The notes beneath the pieces were generated by a model. That model did no database searches. It had not been told where the DNA came from and was given only the letters and a program-made list of their open reading frames with translations. This document shows, one piece after another, positions 13,016 to 24,338 of a stretch of 64,000 nucleotides of DNA. The translations under genes and the position numbers were made by a program. The stretch is from Vanessa cardui (Eukaryota; Arthropoda; Insecta; Lepidoptera; Nymphalidae): NCBI RefSeq assembly GCF_905220365.1, contig NC_061138.1, positions 10,121,814 through 10,185,813 of the forward strand, given 5' to 3'. Every line of letters starts with the position of its first letter. Positions within the stretch are counted from its first letter, which is position 1.

Positions 13016-14084
13016 AGTGATAACATTGCCACAAATAGTTTGATAGTTTTGTTTTTATCACTGTAATTCTAGTTTGATCTTGCCCTTATAAAGCTTACCC
13101 ATAGCTAACCTAATCAGTGTTTCGAAAACATAAAACCTCGTCTTTGGTATATACCACTTTGTAAAATAAGTAACATAAAATTGTATTGTTATCTGGTAGT
13201 ATAATCCTAAGATATAATTTAAAAACAAATCTAAAAAACTCAAACAATGGATTGAGGATTTGCTATCGTTTTTTATCTGAATTTAATTTTATTAAACAAG
13301 CTTTCATGATATATTTATTAAGAGGAATCTACAGATTATAAATAGTCTATTTATTTATATTGTATATAAATCTTAAACATAAAACATACATTACCGTTAC
13401 AAAAACTACAAACAAGATAAGTTACTTAGATAAGCCAATTAAATTGTAATCCTACTTTCAGCTTTGATATACTGAGAGGAAAATCAATAAAGAAATAGTC
13501 ATTACAACTTGAACAAAAGTAAATTCCTTACACAAACTCCGAAATATTAATCTATATAACGCTACAATAAATAAAACAAATTATCAAGTTTAATATTAAC
13601 TCTGTATATACGTAGCAAATAATTTTATTGTATATCTTTCATTCGTCGATATATTTAGATTAAATCTCAGAACTGGTATATCAAAGACTGCGTAAATATA
13701 ATATGAAATACGTTTTTGCTGATCCCCATTTCGAAGAACACAAAAATAAAATGTATCGCACACTTTCATTACAAGTAGTCGCAATATTTTCATTGTTACG
13801 TGTGTATCAGTTTGCCAATGTCATTAATCACACTTCGATCGCCGGGTGATGTGTTCGTCACATGCTGTGTATCTCCAGACAGCAATATTTTAATGGGTAC
13901 TTAATTTGTTTACAATTTGTTTTGTAAACGACTGCAAATAAAAACATCGTAAAATAAACCTACACGTTTTACGATTAAATTTTTGTCCATTGACCTGTAA
14001 TAAAACTGTGAAAAAAAAAACAATATTATTATTTTATCTAAATATATTTTAGGTAGGTTAGATGTTCTACCGCCAAATAACAAT
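13016..14084. other. AT-rich stretch without recognisable gene
   Basis: No coding segment or repeat family recognised. Confidence 0.45.
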
Positions 14085-14292
14085 ACTATTTTTTGTTGTG
14101 TTCCGCTTTGAAGGGTGAGAGCCAGTGTAGCTACAGGCACAGGAGACATAACGTCTTAACTCCCAAAGTTGGTGGCGTTTTGGTTGGATATATAAATGGT
14201 TATTATTTCTTCCAGCATCAATATTTTTGGGCGGTGGTGACAACTTACCATCGGTTGTTTCATTTGTTCTTCCGAGTATCTACCTCATAAAA
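14085..14292 (+). repeat. interspersed repeat (family C), best copy in window
   Basis: Blocks in order: TTCCGCTTTGAAGGGTGAGA, AGCTACAGGCACAGGAGACA, AACTCCCAAAGTTGGTGGCG, TTTCTTCCAGCATCAATATT, GGCGGTGGTGACAACTTACC and a terminal ACCTCATAAAAAAGG. This arrangement, ending in a short A run, is typical of a 3'-anchored retroposed repeat that is common in Lepidoptera. Open frames across it are not credible proteins. Confidence 0.65.
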
Positions 14293-15375
14293 AAGGATGA
14301 TAAAATAATAAATTTAAAGTTTTATATATATTAAAAAACTTTAAAATGCCTGAGTTTGTTTTATATTTAAATCAGATCTTATTAACATTATTTTTACATA
14401 AAATTAAACTGCTTCAAATGCTTCTATATTTAATACGTATTGCCATTATGGAATTTGCAAGTTGCACCATAGAGCAAATGAAAAAATAGTGAAAAAATCA
14501 TCTCATTCCACAACCAGTGACAGGTCTTCATTTTTCATCCAGTGAATTAGAATTGCTATTCAAAGCGATAAAAAATGGATACTGCTAGACTTCTAGCTTC
14601 TATTACACGAGAAGAGGATTGTGGACACTGGAAAATATAACAAGTAACCGATTATAACCCCTTGCTACAATCAATACAATCGATGTAATGTATGTGTATG
14701 TGTAACAAAAGTAAATGGTTTAAATGGTAAATTATAACAATACGTCAATAATCATTGAATTTTAAAATAAATTTGAAATGCATATTAAAAATTTAAATAT
14801 ACATTATTACTATATACCTTGTTAGTTATAAATGAAGATAAAATACTTGTTTAAATACATACTAGATAAAATATAATAATAGTTACTGTTACAATAGTCG
14901 TGTCGTACGTGCTCGAACACCTTTAGGCAATATTGGAACTAATTCCAACTTATTGCTTCTCCGAAATACTTGACTACACAGAATGCCATAATAATATTGT
15001 TGTTTTAAGTTTTTTCTTTTATTATACTAAATATACATATGGTATATATGTATATGAACAGTTTTACTGTCTAATCATCTATGAATACGTACTAGAATAA
15101 ATATTATTTCAACATTCTATCTTTTGATATAACTTAAACAAGCTATTTTTATATATATATTTTTAATAATAAAAATAAATTTCCATATAGTTTATATCAT
15201 CATCTATAGCTGATATTTAAATCGTAAATGAAGGATTCAAACCAAGCAATACTTAATTTTCATAGACTTGATATTTGTTCATCCTCTCATGATAAAGGTA
15301 GAAAAGGTAAATTTTGTCCCACGTGGGTTATTTTCTGTAGGGTATATAATCATAGTAGTAGTAGCATGAGCATAA
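14293..15375. other. AT-rich stretch without recognisable gene
   Basis: No coding segment or named repeat recognised. Confidence 0.45.
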
Positions 15376-15680
15376 GCTGAGGTGGCCCAGTGGTTAGAAC
15401 GCGTGCATCTTAACCGATGATTGCGGGTTCAAAACCAGGCAAGCACCACTATATATATGTGCTTAATTTGTGTTTATAATTCAAATCGGCGGTGAAGAAA
15501 ACATCGTGAAGAAACCTGCATGTGTCTAATTTCATCGATATGCCTCATGTGCATTTCACCAACCCGCATTGGAACAGCGTGGTGGAATATGTTCCAAACC
15601 ATCTCCTTAATGGAAGAGGAGGCTTTATCTCAGCAGTGGGAAATGTACAGGCTGTTTGTTGACTTTACTTTACTTTTTTT
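15376..15680 (+). repeat. tRNA-derived SINE (family 1)
   Basis: The head has a polymerase III box A, TGGCCCAGTGG (15,383-15,393), and box B, GGTTCAAAACC (15,426-15,436), spaced as in a tRNA gene. The body contains ACATCGTGAAGAAACCTGCA, CAACCCGCATTGGAACAGCG and TCAGCAGTGGGAAATGTACA, and it ends in a TTTAC-type simple repeat. Other copies are at 25,743 (plus), 18,703 (minus) and a remnant at 35,259. Confidence 0.85.
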
Positions 15681-17129
15681 ATATAATCATAATATTTCGT
15701 CTAGATTGTGGTTGTGGCTTTACTGACTTTTAGGAAGTTTAGTTTGATACGACGAGGCAAGACAAACAAACAAACTCAGCTTCGCATTACCATATAACTA
15801 ACACAATGCAACTTTAGTTATTATTATCAATAACAAACAGACTAAAACCTTATTATGTACGAATAATGATTCACTAATATGAATAAGATGTTGTTTCAGT
15901 TCTAATGAATAAATCATTAGAATATCAAATAAAACGTATGTGTGAATTCCTGAAATAGAAATGTATTCACAATAGAAAATCTCATTTCACGTACTACAGC
16001 CGAGAGCATTGAACTTGTATTTGTGACTGACGAGCTTCTCATAGCTATCTATGTACGCACAAAAGCGATGCTATTCCTACTAAATACGAGTATTACAGTT
16101 TGTTTCAAATATAGAATACCTTTACATATATACGAGTATACAACAATAATTATAATAATATATCTGTTTCAAAATAACTACCATTTAGGTTAATGACTAT
16201 TTACAAATTAACAAAACTAACTCAACCATTAATTTTATTTTATTTAAAACCGGATAAAATAACGTAACTAACGTGATTTAAAAAATAATAATTACATTTT
16301 CAGATATTTATGGAGATATTTTACTTTTTTTAGAAAAAAAAAACAGTTATGCTGACAAAGACATTTAAAAATGTATTGAGTAATAACCGTTTTCTAAATA
16401 AGTTCGGAATAGGATAAAAAGCGTTGCTTTAGTATTTTTAAGATGAAAGACTTTTGGCATTGCAATTCAAAAGGTTGGCGAAATTACAAGGCAGTACATC
16501 TGGTAGAATAATAATTATTAATGACTGCGACTATAACGACATTTTAATATGTAACCATGCACATTTTAATATGCAGAATTGTTGTACGAAACGTATAAGG
16601 CTTTTTCATTTCTATTTCTGATAGATATTTATGCAAAAAGCCTTAGTTATAACAGTCAAATTGGCGTTGTACGAGTAAATAATTTCGTATAAATTGCCAT
16701 GTTATCTGAGACGTTATGTCCTTTGTCAAGCGCAGAGGACAATTAGTCACAATACCCATCTAGCTCTCCAATGCAAATCATTAGTGCTTTACGGTAGGTT
16801 GACTGACGTTATGGTAGGCTATAATTAATATTGAATGATGGTGATCTAACCATTCTATTTCGATGTTTCAAATATTATCTTCAACGCATCAAAAAATTGT
16901 CGTAAGTGTTTTATGTGTCCAAAAATAAATTAACATTTAGCAAACAATGTCTCATTCGAAAGAATTTAATGACTAATTTATATATTCTTAATATAGACGG
17001 TATATCATTGACTAAAGTACATCATACATTTATAGCCGGTTGGGTGTTGTGTACAGCGCCCCTGGGGAGGTACCAACCGACACCTACTTAAGAATTTACG
17101 CGTGATGCTAAAACCAAAGCAATAATTTG
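15681..17129. other. AT-rich stretch without recognisable gene
   Basis: No gene recognised. An inverted CGGTTGG/CCAACCG pair at about 17,037-17,079 encloses a short GC-rich segment of unknown origin. Confidence 0.45.
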
Positions 17130-17285
17130 TACAGCTTTGTTTCACATTGAAGGGTGAGTGAACTTTTTTAATTACAAGCACTTAAAACCTTTATTCTCTT
17201 AGTTTGATGAGGATTAAAAGTGGGTGTGATGGTGACCACTCAAATTGAGATAAGTCAGTCATCACATTCAGAGTTATCGTCCTGA
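17130..17285 (+). repeat. very degenerate interspersed repeat (family C)
   Basis: TTTCACATTGAAGGGTGAGT at the start and GATGGTGACCACTCAAATTG near the end are the only clear matches to the family C block order. Confidence 0.35.
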
Positions 17286-17346
17286 TTTTACAAAAAAAAA
17301 TAAGAGTATTTTAATTTGGTTTACATTATATAAAGAAACATCATAA

Positions 17347-17418
17347 GCCTCTTTAGCTCAGTGGCAGAGCACTGGTCTTGTAAACCAGGGGTCGTGAGTT
17401 CAATCCTCACAGGAGGCA
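17347..17418 (+). tRNA. tRNA-Thr (anticodon TGT)
   Basis: A complete 72-base cloverleaf without intron. The acceptor stem GCCTCTT (17,347-17,353) pairs with AGGAGGC (17,411-17,417) with one G-U, and the discriminator is A. The D arm is GCTC/GAGC. The anticodon stem CTGGT/ACCAG (17,372-17,376 and 17,384-17,388) carries loop CTTGTAA with anticodon TGT at 17,379-17,381, which reads ACA threonine codons. The T arm GTGAG/CTCAC has loop TTCAATC. Box A is TAGCTCAGTGG and box B is GTTCAATCC. All arms pair and a polymerase III terminator follows, so this looks like a working gene, not a SINE head. CCA is not encoded, as is usual in eukaryotes. Confidence 0.96.
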
Positions 17419-17438
17419 CAACCTAATGTTCCCTATCA

Positions 17439-17443
17439 TTTTT
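17439..17443 (+). terminator. RNA polymerase III terminator of tRNA-Thr
   Basis: A run of five T residues begins 21 bases after the tRNA 3' end, the usual position and minimal length for termination by polymerase III. Confidence 0.75.
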
Positions 17444-18055
17444 ATTATTATCTATGACAGCTTTTTGATTTTTTACTTTTTTTTTAAATAAAACAAAAAA
17501 AAGAATTGTATACATTATATTTTTACATACAAAATGTATCGAATAATTTCATTTATATTTACATTAAAATAAAATAATTCATAACAAATATTTACTGTAC
17601 TTTGTTAATAAATAAAAACTTAAGTGATCTTCACAAACACTAATTATAAAAAATAAATAAATATATGAGTACCTATTGTGTACTTATCATCTTATTTAAA
17701 TATATAATAATATAAATAGTATAAATAAATATAAATATAAAACTAAATATAACTTACATTTTAATTACACAAATAATAAAACATCCAATTTAAGTGAGCA
17801 CATATTATAAATTCCCGTTTGCACTGACAACAGACAAACTTACTTCTTATCTCATTAGTATATTGCGAGTATCTAAACTATGAGCACACGAGACGCCGAG
17901 CGTAATAACTTTAACAATTTCAAACTAGCTACAATACATTTAATATGTCTGATTAAAAGTAAATATTGTTTTATTTAACTGTTTACTTTATGTAAATAAA
18001 GGATTTATTATTTCATTATCTCTATGAATTTTACACACAAAAATATGTCATGTAT
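17444..18055. other. AT-rich stretch without recognisable gene
   Basis: Dominated by A/T runs and TAAATA-like repeats; nothing else recognised. Confidence 0.45.
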
Positions 18056-18372
18056 GTATAATACGACTCAAATTAGATGCAGCATCGGCAAAATCGTAAA
18101 ACCGATCACATCCGTAGTAGGTACGTTGTCGCAAATTATCAATATTTATTTCTTATGTGAATATGATCTTTACACAAACGTAATAACTGGTAATATCATA
18201 TGACCTAATATATTCGTTAATTTGACTCGTCGATTTACATGCACTTGCTTTATGGTGGAACCGACGCGAGAATCTATAGCGACGAATAGCGTCGAATAGC
18301 GCGATAGGGAACTATTTCTTTTGGTTGTATAAATCGGCAATAATGCTACATCTAAGTTATGTCGTATTATAC
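18056..18372. mobile_element. 317-bp MITE with GTATAATACGAC termini
   Basis: The ends are exact inverse copies over 12 bp (GTATAATACGAC at 18,056-18,067 and GTCGTATTATAC at 18,361-18,372) and the inverted repeat continues imperfectly for about 37 bp through TTAGATGCAGC..CGGC. It has no coding capacity, so it is non-autonomous. A second copy in inverse orientation is at 48,685-49,003 in ARMC8 intron 7; the two share internal blocks such as TCGATTTACATGCACTTG and CATATGACCTAAT. The superfamily is not clear from the termini. Confidence 0.78.
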
Positions 18373-18397
18373 TCGTACAAGCACTCATTATTTCCAA

Positions 18398-18605
18398 GTT
18401 TGAAGGGTAATTGAACTTGTGTGGATGAGGCACAAGGGACACAAAATCTTAATTTCCAAGATTGACTGTGAATGGGTAATGTGTTGTTTTTGGTTGTGTT
18501 TAATAGTTAAAGCGCCAATGTCTGCGATCGATGATCACCTCTTACCAACAATGGCCCATTTGCTCTTAAGGCTACACATATTTATAATAAAAAAGCCAAA
18601 GGCTA
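18398..18605 (+). repeat. degenerate interspersed repeat (family C)
   Basis: TTTGAAGGGTAATTGAACTT, GGCACAAGGGACACAAAATC, TTAATTTCCAAGATTGACTG and ATGATCACCTCTTACCAACA follow the family C order, and the copy ends at TATTTATAATAAAAAAG. Confidence 0.5.
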
Positions 18606-18702
18606 CCGCACGTTACGAAGTCGTGACGTTATTTTTACAATGAGCTGCGTCGATTTCCAAGATGCAATATCAGAACGTGCTCCGACACGACATTCTACTA
18701 AC

Positions 18703-18977
18703 AGCCTGTATATTTAAATAAAACTAGTTATTACGGATTTTAATCGCGTATATTGGTCACGGGTAGACTACTATACAGGCTGTATAGTAGCTTATCCACA
18801 ACATTCTCCAATGCAGGTGTGTGGGTTTACATGTGACAGAATTTCGTTGAAATTAGACACATGCAGGTTATCTCACGATTTTTATTCACCGCAGAGCACG
18901 AGTGCTTGTCTTAGTCTGAACCCGCAATCATCCGTTAGCATGAACGGGTTCTCATTACTGGACCATCACGGCTCACC
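18703..18977 (-). repeat. tRNA-derived SINE (family 1), interrupted by a MITE fragment
   Basis: On the minus strand the head TGAGCCGTGATGGTCCAGTA and GATTGCGGGTTCAGACT, then GCATGTGTCTAATTTCAACG, match the copies at 15.4 and 25.7 kb. The 3' portion near TATACAGGCTG is split by a piece of the fold-back MITE at 18,715-18,768. Confidence 0.72.
18715..18768 (+). mobile_element. fragment of the fold-back MITE
   Basis: TAAATAAAACTAGTTATTAC..TTTTAATCGCGTAT followed by GGTCACGGGTAGAC equals the left arm and part of the centre of the complete copy at 49,639-49,780. The middle and right arm are missing. Confidence 0.7.
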
Positions 18978-19651
18978 GCATTGTAACATGTATGTGGTAG
19001 CCAAATGGGTTCAAAACGTATATTATTACAATTCATTGAATACCGATAACACTAGGTATGACCGCCAATTTCATTTCCACAAGAATACGTCACACTTTTC
19101 ATGCTAGATAACATCACAGCCATCAGGCCTCAATTGCCTAAAAGTCCTTGTTCAAACCCTTTTTATCTTGAGAAAAAAATAATAATCGCACTGTACTCAG
19201 ATAAAACTTCTTTCACCAATGATTGTCAGTGAGATATGCTCTAAGAAACAGGCTACAGTGTCACATATTTTTACTTCTGTGCCATCGTTTCTTTTCTTTT
19301 GTGGAATAAAGTATAAATAAATAGATAAACTTTTTAGCAATCACGGATATTTCCGTAATTTTTTCTAAACTAAAATCCATCCATTACTTGAACCATTTGG
19401 CTGTGCATAACAACGTGAATGAAAATAATAATATATGTCGGCGCGAAACCACGAATTTAAGAAAAACACGTGTCCCGAAATGATTATTTTTAAAACTGTT
19501 TGATTGTTAAATTAATAATTTTTAGTGAATTTTGAAATGTTAAATTAGTCTGAAATATTTTAGTGTTTGTAAACAGCTGTTATGTTGAGTGAATAAGTCT
19601 GCCCACCTATTTTTGTTATAATAGATCAAGCGCCCGCCGACATCGAGAGGC

Positions 19652-19804
19652 ATGGTCGAGTCGTCGGAGCTATCAGACCGCCTATACATTGGAATAAATC
19701 AGAGAAGAATATTCCCTGAGTTTAATTTCAAACCTCCAAGGATGGATAAAGATCGAAATTCTGATACTCGTGACGTCAGCTATGCTGACGTCATGTTTTT
19801 TTAA
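19652..19804 (+). CDS. candidate small open frame, 50 codons, unknown
   Basis: An ATG at 19,652 opens a 50-codon frame ending with TAA at 19,802-19,804. The product is charged and of normal complexity (for example GINQRRIFPEFNFKPPR and DVSYADVMFF), unlike the low-complexity frames around it. Its base composition is also higher in GC. I do not recognise the family. It could be a real small protein, an exon of an unseen gene or a remnant of a transposon ORF. The double CRE palindrome lies inside its last codons. Confidence 0.22.
   Translation: MVESSELSDRLYIGINQRRIFPEFNFKPPRMDKDRNSDTRDVSYADVMFF
19771..19793. promoter_or_regulatory. 23-bp perfect palindrome with two CRE sites
   Basis: Two full consensus CRE octamers, TGACGTCA at 19,771-19,778 and 19,786-19,793, flank GCTATGC so that the whole 23 bp is an inverted repeat with a 3-nt centre. 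bZIP proteins of the CREB/ATF type bind this octamer; activity here is inferred. Confidence 0.4.
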
Positions 19805-21277
19805 AACGGGATCGGTCATGCTGCTTCGTTATATATTATCTATAACAAAGTCAGAATTAATAATATCAAGTACAGCTATATACTATACTAATTTTTTTTT
19901 ACAATATCTTTATTTCTCAGTATAGAAATGCAGTAAGAAATACCTTTGCGTTTTTTTTTATTTCAGCACTTCATCCCATCAACCGATTAAATCATGTACT
20001 CACAAACGAAGATAAATAAATAAATATGATAATATATAATATAGTTTTTTATACAGCAGATAATACTAAAATTATAACATTGTGTGTGGCCAGAGCAAAT
20101 CGTTTAAAACTTTAATATATCCCACACGTGTAGCACGAACGTATTGTACTCTACTCTGATTCCAATTTCAAACACAATAATGAACTGACGTCGTGAAAAT
20201 GTTACATCCGTACACATGTATGGACTACTATGTGGTAATAATATCCGCTTCAATTTAAATGTTAACATATTAATTTAACTTCTTGAATTACATTTGTGAT
20301 TTAAATAAATACACCAAAAACAAAATAAAAAATATGACTAGGAAAAATTAAATAAGATCTCGCGTTAAGCCGACCAACATTTTAACGCGAGTTTAATGCG
20401 AGCATACATATAGTATATTTAGAAATATTTTCATTAAATAATATTTTTCTTTTTTAAATAGAAGAAAAAGGAATTCCTTGCTCATTGTAATATTGAATAT
20501 GCACTTTTTTTAAAGTTATAAGTAGGCATAACTAAAATATTTATTAAAAATATGGCTCCCAAAATTAAAATTAATATAAAAATACGAAATTGATAAATAA
20601 AAATCAGTGATTGTAGCAATAGTTGAAATGTACGGAACCACAAATGTATACGCCTGAAATGATTTGGAATTTATAAAGGTATTTTCAATATTTTCGGTGA
20701 TTGTAATTAAACTAGACTGCTACTCCATTTCGTGTGCGTAAAACGAAACGTCACAATAGTTAAACGTCGCAAATTGAATTTGCTTAAAGCCTTTCGCCGT
20801 CGAATCGGATATACAAATAGTATTATTTATGGCTGGATTCAGAACTACTTTTACTGGAGCCGTATTCTATCTATTTATTAAAGCTATCGATTCGATAACT
20901 TTCGAAAGTGCGTCTCTGAACAACGCAATGTATAGTCTAATCCAATTGAAGTAGGAAAAAAGGTAATGAAACCTTAGATTTACTTGTTTCATGTGATTTG
21001 CCAATAACTTAGCTATATTTTGAAATACTAAGATTTCATACATACATTTAATACATCTTGTGTTATAATAAGATACTTTTACAGGCAACTACTTATATCC
21101 AGTTTAATTTTACTTCCAAATTGCAGATTGCAATTCTGATTGCAGTTTCGTCGACGATCAAAACTATGATAGAATATGATAGATTAATCAAACTTTCGAC
21201 GATGATGATTTCGTCAATTTGTTCAAATGTTGTTTATTTGGCTGTTCTTCTCTTTCTCCTCTTTAGTTTCAAATAGA

Positions 21278-21415
21278 GTATAAAGAGCGTATTCCTTTCT
21301 TAAAGGCCGGCAACGCACCTGTAAGCCCCTTGATGTTGCAGATGTCCACGGGCGGTGGTAGTCACTTTCCATTAGGTGAGCCTCTTGCTCGTTTGCCACC
21401 TATGTCATAAAAAAA
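21278..21415 (+). mobile_element. severely 5'-truncated LINE 3' end (same family as 1-455)
   Basis: AAAGGCCGGCAACGCACCTG, ATGTCCACGGGCGGTGGTAG, CCATTAGGTGAGCCTCTTGC and a 7-base A tail (21,409-21,415) match the end of the element at the left border. Only about 140 bp of the LINE is present. Confidence 0.82.
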
Positions 21416-23565
21416 CGTAGTATTATTATTACATTGTTATATCAATTTAATAGGTAGGCAGACAGACAAATATTTCTCCTCGTAGAGTGCAAAGACATTG
21501 GCGTTATTATAAATATTAAAAATTCCCAGGATAACATATTATAATTAAAGTTATTAGGTATAAAGTAGACATCAATAGCATTAGGCTATTTCTTATTTAA
21601 AAATAAAAAATAATAACGCGTCAGCCCCTCGACCGAAACCCTGTTGCTCTCCCTTAAATCCGATCCAGAACAGTACCCTGAAACTTAATCTGTAGGAGAC
21701 CCTTTCGAAATGTCTACGGATGTCAAAATTAAATTAATGTAATATGTTTTTGAATATACATGTACGTGAGTACAAGTCTTATATATAACTTATATATAAC
21801 TTTATGAAAGAAGAACAAACAGAAAAAGAAAAGTTATTGTTGTTATCGGACTAGGAAATTTTAAATTCTCGGCTTAAATCCTACTTCATAAAACTGTTTA
21901 TTAATGAAAACACCAGTAAAATCCTTTGGGTAGTTCAAAAGATATTAGCGTAAAGACTGCGGAAAAGGACTTATTTTTAAACTATGCAGATTTTTTATAA
22001 GCCGCGATTTTTTTTAATTTTTATTTGACAGTGATAATCTATATATTATTTACATTGGATTTTGATTAATTATTATTTATATAAAACGAGTTAATGATTA
22101 TATCAAATTTTTTTTTTTCTTGATCGAACGTGACGTTTACTTGACGATTTGATAAGTCAAACGTCTTGTAGCATATTAGTAGATTAGTAAGTCTCGAAAA
22201 TGCAAAAATTGTTGAAAAAATCTTTTGCACATAATTTTTAAACATAAGTTGTTAGTAAAAAATGTATATAAACACCATTATTAATCATTAAGTGCTGATA
22301 GCGGTTTAGAAAATTACTCTTAATAAACACTTTTTACGAACATAAAATCGGCTTAAACGACCGTTGATATTACTTCGAAACTCTGAAGCCTCGAATTTCA
22401 CAAGAAAAATATTAGCGACATTTATCCCTGCCAAGTCCATATTTAATTTAGTTCTGGCCTAATTCGAGTCCAGAGCCAGACGCTAAGGCAATGTATCGTT
22501 ATAAATTCGTCTTCAACTTATGATAATTGAATTTGGTATCAAGGCGAAGTATTAAGCAAAGTATAAAAACATTTTAACAGACAAAATTTATTTTTAAGAT
22601 ATTCCTACTCGAATGTTTTATTAAAATAGATTGTATTCATATCCTTAAAATTAATTTCATATTCAAATCTAAATTACAAATAAATATTATTAAAAACATT
22701 CAATTTCTCATTTCTACGGATATTATTATCATAATTTATATATTTAACGTCAACTCTAGAACGTGAAGTTCCAAGTAAATAAAATTAGAAATGTTTTTAG
22801 AAAGAAGCAGAAAATATGAAGTTGATATATTTATTTTTACTAGCCTTTATAATTTTACTAGCGACGATACTAAATGTACTACAGAATTTGTTAATTTACG
22901 ATAACACATTAAAAATTACTAAAATTCTCATTATTTCTTTACTATACTTCCAGGAGGCTGCTACTTTATCCTATTTATTTATATTACGTAACATTGTAGA
23001 TGTCTAAACAATACTATTGTAGAAATATTTGGATATCGTTTTAATTTCGCAATCCATTAAAAATTCGCATGCAGTCCCGCTTTTAAATCCACGTCGGGCC
23101 GCGTTAGCAAATAGGTTTAAAATATTCAGTAGGGACAAACGAGTTACAGCCGAAAGAGTTTAATTTTAATCCCGGTTCAGACTCGCCGATCTCGCTTTAT
23201 GAGAAATTGTTGTATGACTTCATTATGAACATTTGTGGCAAGGATTATTAATGTCAGACCTTACTCGGTATTAGTATTCAAACTTATATTGAGGTAAATG
23301 TTTTAATAAATTTGTTTGGTCGTTTTAGTTGAAAAACAATTTTGCTCTTTTTACATAATAGGTGAGAATCAGTTACTCTTTTCACATAAAAAGATTCCGA
23401 AAAAGAGTTAAACTTAAATATAAACACCGACAAGGAAAATGTTCTAAAGTAGAGATGTCTTCTGTGTAACCTTAAGGTAGAGTAAAGTAATGGAAAAATA
23501 ATTGGAAGAACAAGATTAAAATTAGTAAGTTATATTCATTAATAGATATATGATGTATGACAATA
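21416..23565. other. AT-rich stretch without recognisable gene
   Basis: Open frames, such as the hydrophobic 63-codon one at 22,816-23,007, are explained by AT-rich composition (Leu/Ile-rich). No convincing coding segment. Confidence 0.45.
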
Positions 23566-24338
23566 GACTCTAAGCTCCAATGGGGCCCCCATATAAGTAA
23601 ATTGGCGAATAGACTCATCTCTGCAGCCTATGCGGTAAAAATATTAGACTTTTGACTGATGTGGATACGGCTCGCCTTGTGTATTTTAGCTATTTCCACA
23701 GTATTATGTCGTATAGCATCCTACTCTGGGGTAATGCAGCTGACATTAATACTATTTTTGTACTGCCGAAGGGCCATTCGTGCAATTTATAGCCTAGGCC
23801 CAAAAGATTCGTGAAGATGTAAATTTAAAGAAACAAAAATGATGACTGTCGCTTCTCAATTTGTTTTTGATAATTTTATGTATGTACACAAAAACATAAA
23901 TGATTTTCCTAAAAATTGTGATGTACATTCCATTAATACTAGGAACAATAATAAACCTGTTACGCCTAGTATCCGAACACAGGGTTAGTAACTATTTTTT
24001 GGGGCAATGTATATGTTTTTACAACAGGATCCCATTAAACGTTCAACAATATTCAATTATAAAATTCAAAAGAATCGTTAAAGGGTGTGTGTGCTAAAGG
24101 ATATTACAGCACTAATGACTTTCTAGGTGACTGCACACCTTGGGAGATGAGATGATCGCCTCCAGGCTGTTTCAAATAACAAAAATATGTTTATTATTGT
24201 ATATTGTAAAGAGTTTCTTTCGCCAGTTTTTCTCGGGTCTGAGGTATTATATTCCGAACCGGTGGTAGATTTTCGACTATCAATAAGAAAGTGTAAACAC
24301 TTCCATTTTGAATAAAGGTTTTTGACTTTGACTTTGAG
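23566..24338 (+). mobile_element. 5'-truncated jockey-like LINE with degenerate reverse transcriptase C-terminus
   Basis: Interrupted frames encode blocks of a LINE reverse transcriptase tail: LQWGPHISKLANRLISAAYA early on, then SYFHSIMSYSILLWGNAADI-like residues across frame breaks, then a stretch around 23,830-24,155 ending in CTPWEMR and stop. The 3' UTR has TTTCTTTCGCCAGTTTTTCT, TTCCGAACCGGTGGTAG and CAATAAGAAAGTGTAA, and ends in TTTGACTTTGACTTTGA. Frameshifts and substitutions make it a dead copy. The copy at 29,205-29,745 is the same family. Confidence 0.82.

Larger units (their letters stand above)
18978..21277. other. gene-free stretch with a CRE palindrome and a small open frame
   Basis: No established gene recognised. 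The sub-region 19,626-19,804 is less AT-rich and contains a 50-codon open frame and a double CRE site, listed separately. A perfect 10-bp inverted repeat (CTCGCGTTAA/TTAACGCGAG) is at about 20,358-20,390. Confidence 0.45.

Noticed and set aside
14093..14290. 65-codon plus-strand open frame
   Set aside because: Lies wholly inside the family C dispersed repeat.
15383..15436. A tRNA gene suggested by intact boxes A and B
   Set aside because: The acceptor and anticodon stems do not pair as a tRNA and the sequence continues into a repeated SINE body; the same applies to 25,751, 26,788 and 51,682.
18811..19107. 98-codon plus-strand open frame
   Set aside because: Mostly antisense to a family 1 SINE.
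22816..23007. Hydrophobic 63-codon frame as a small membrane protein
   Set aside because: Leu/Ile/Tyr-rich composition follows from AT-rich DNA; no other evidence.
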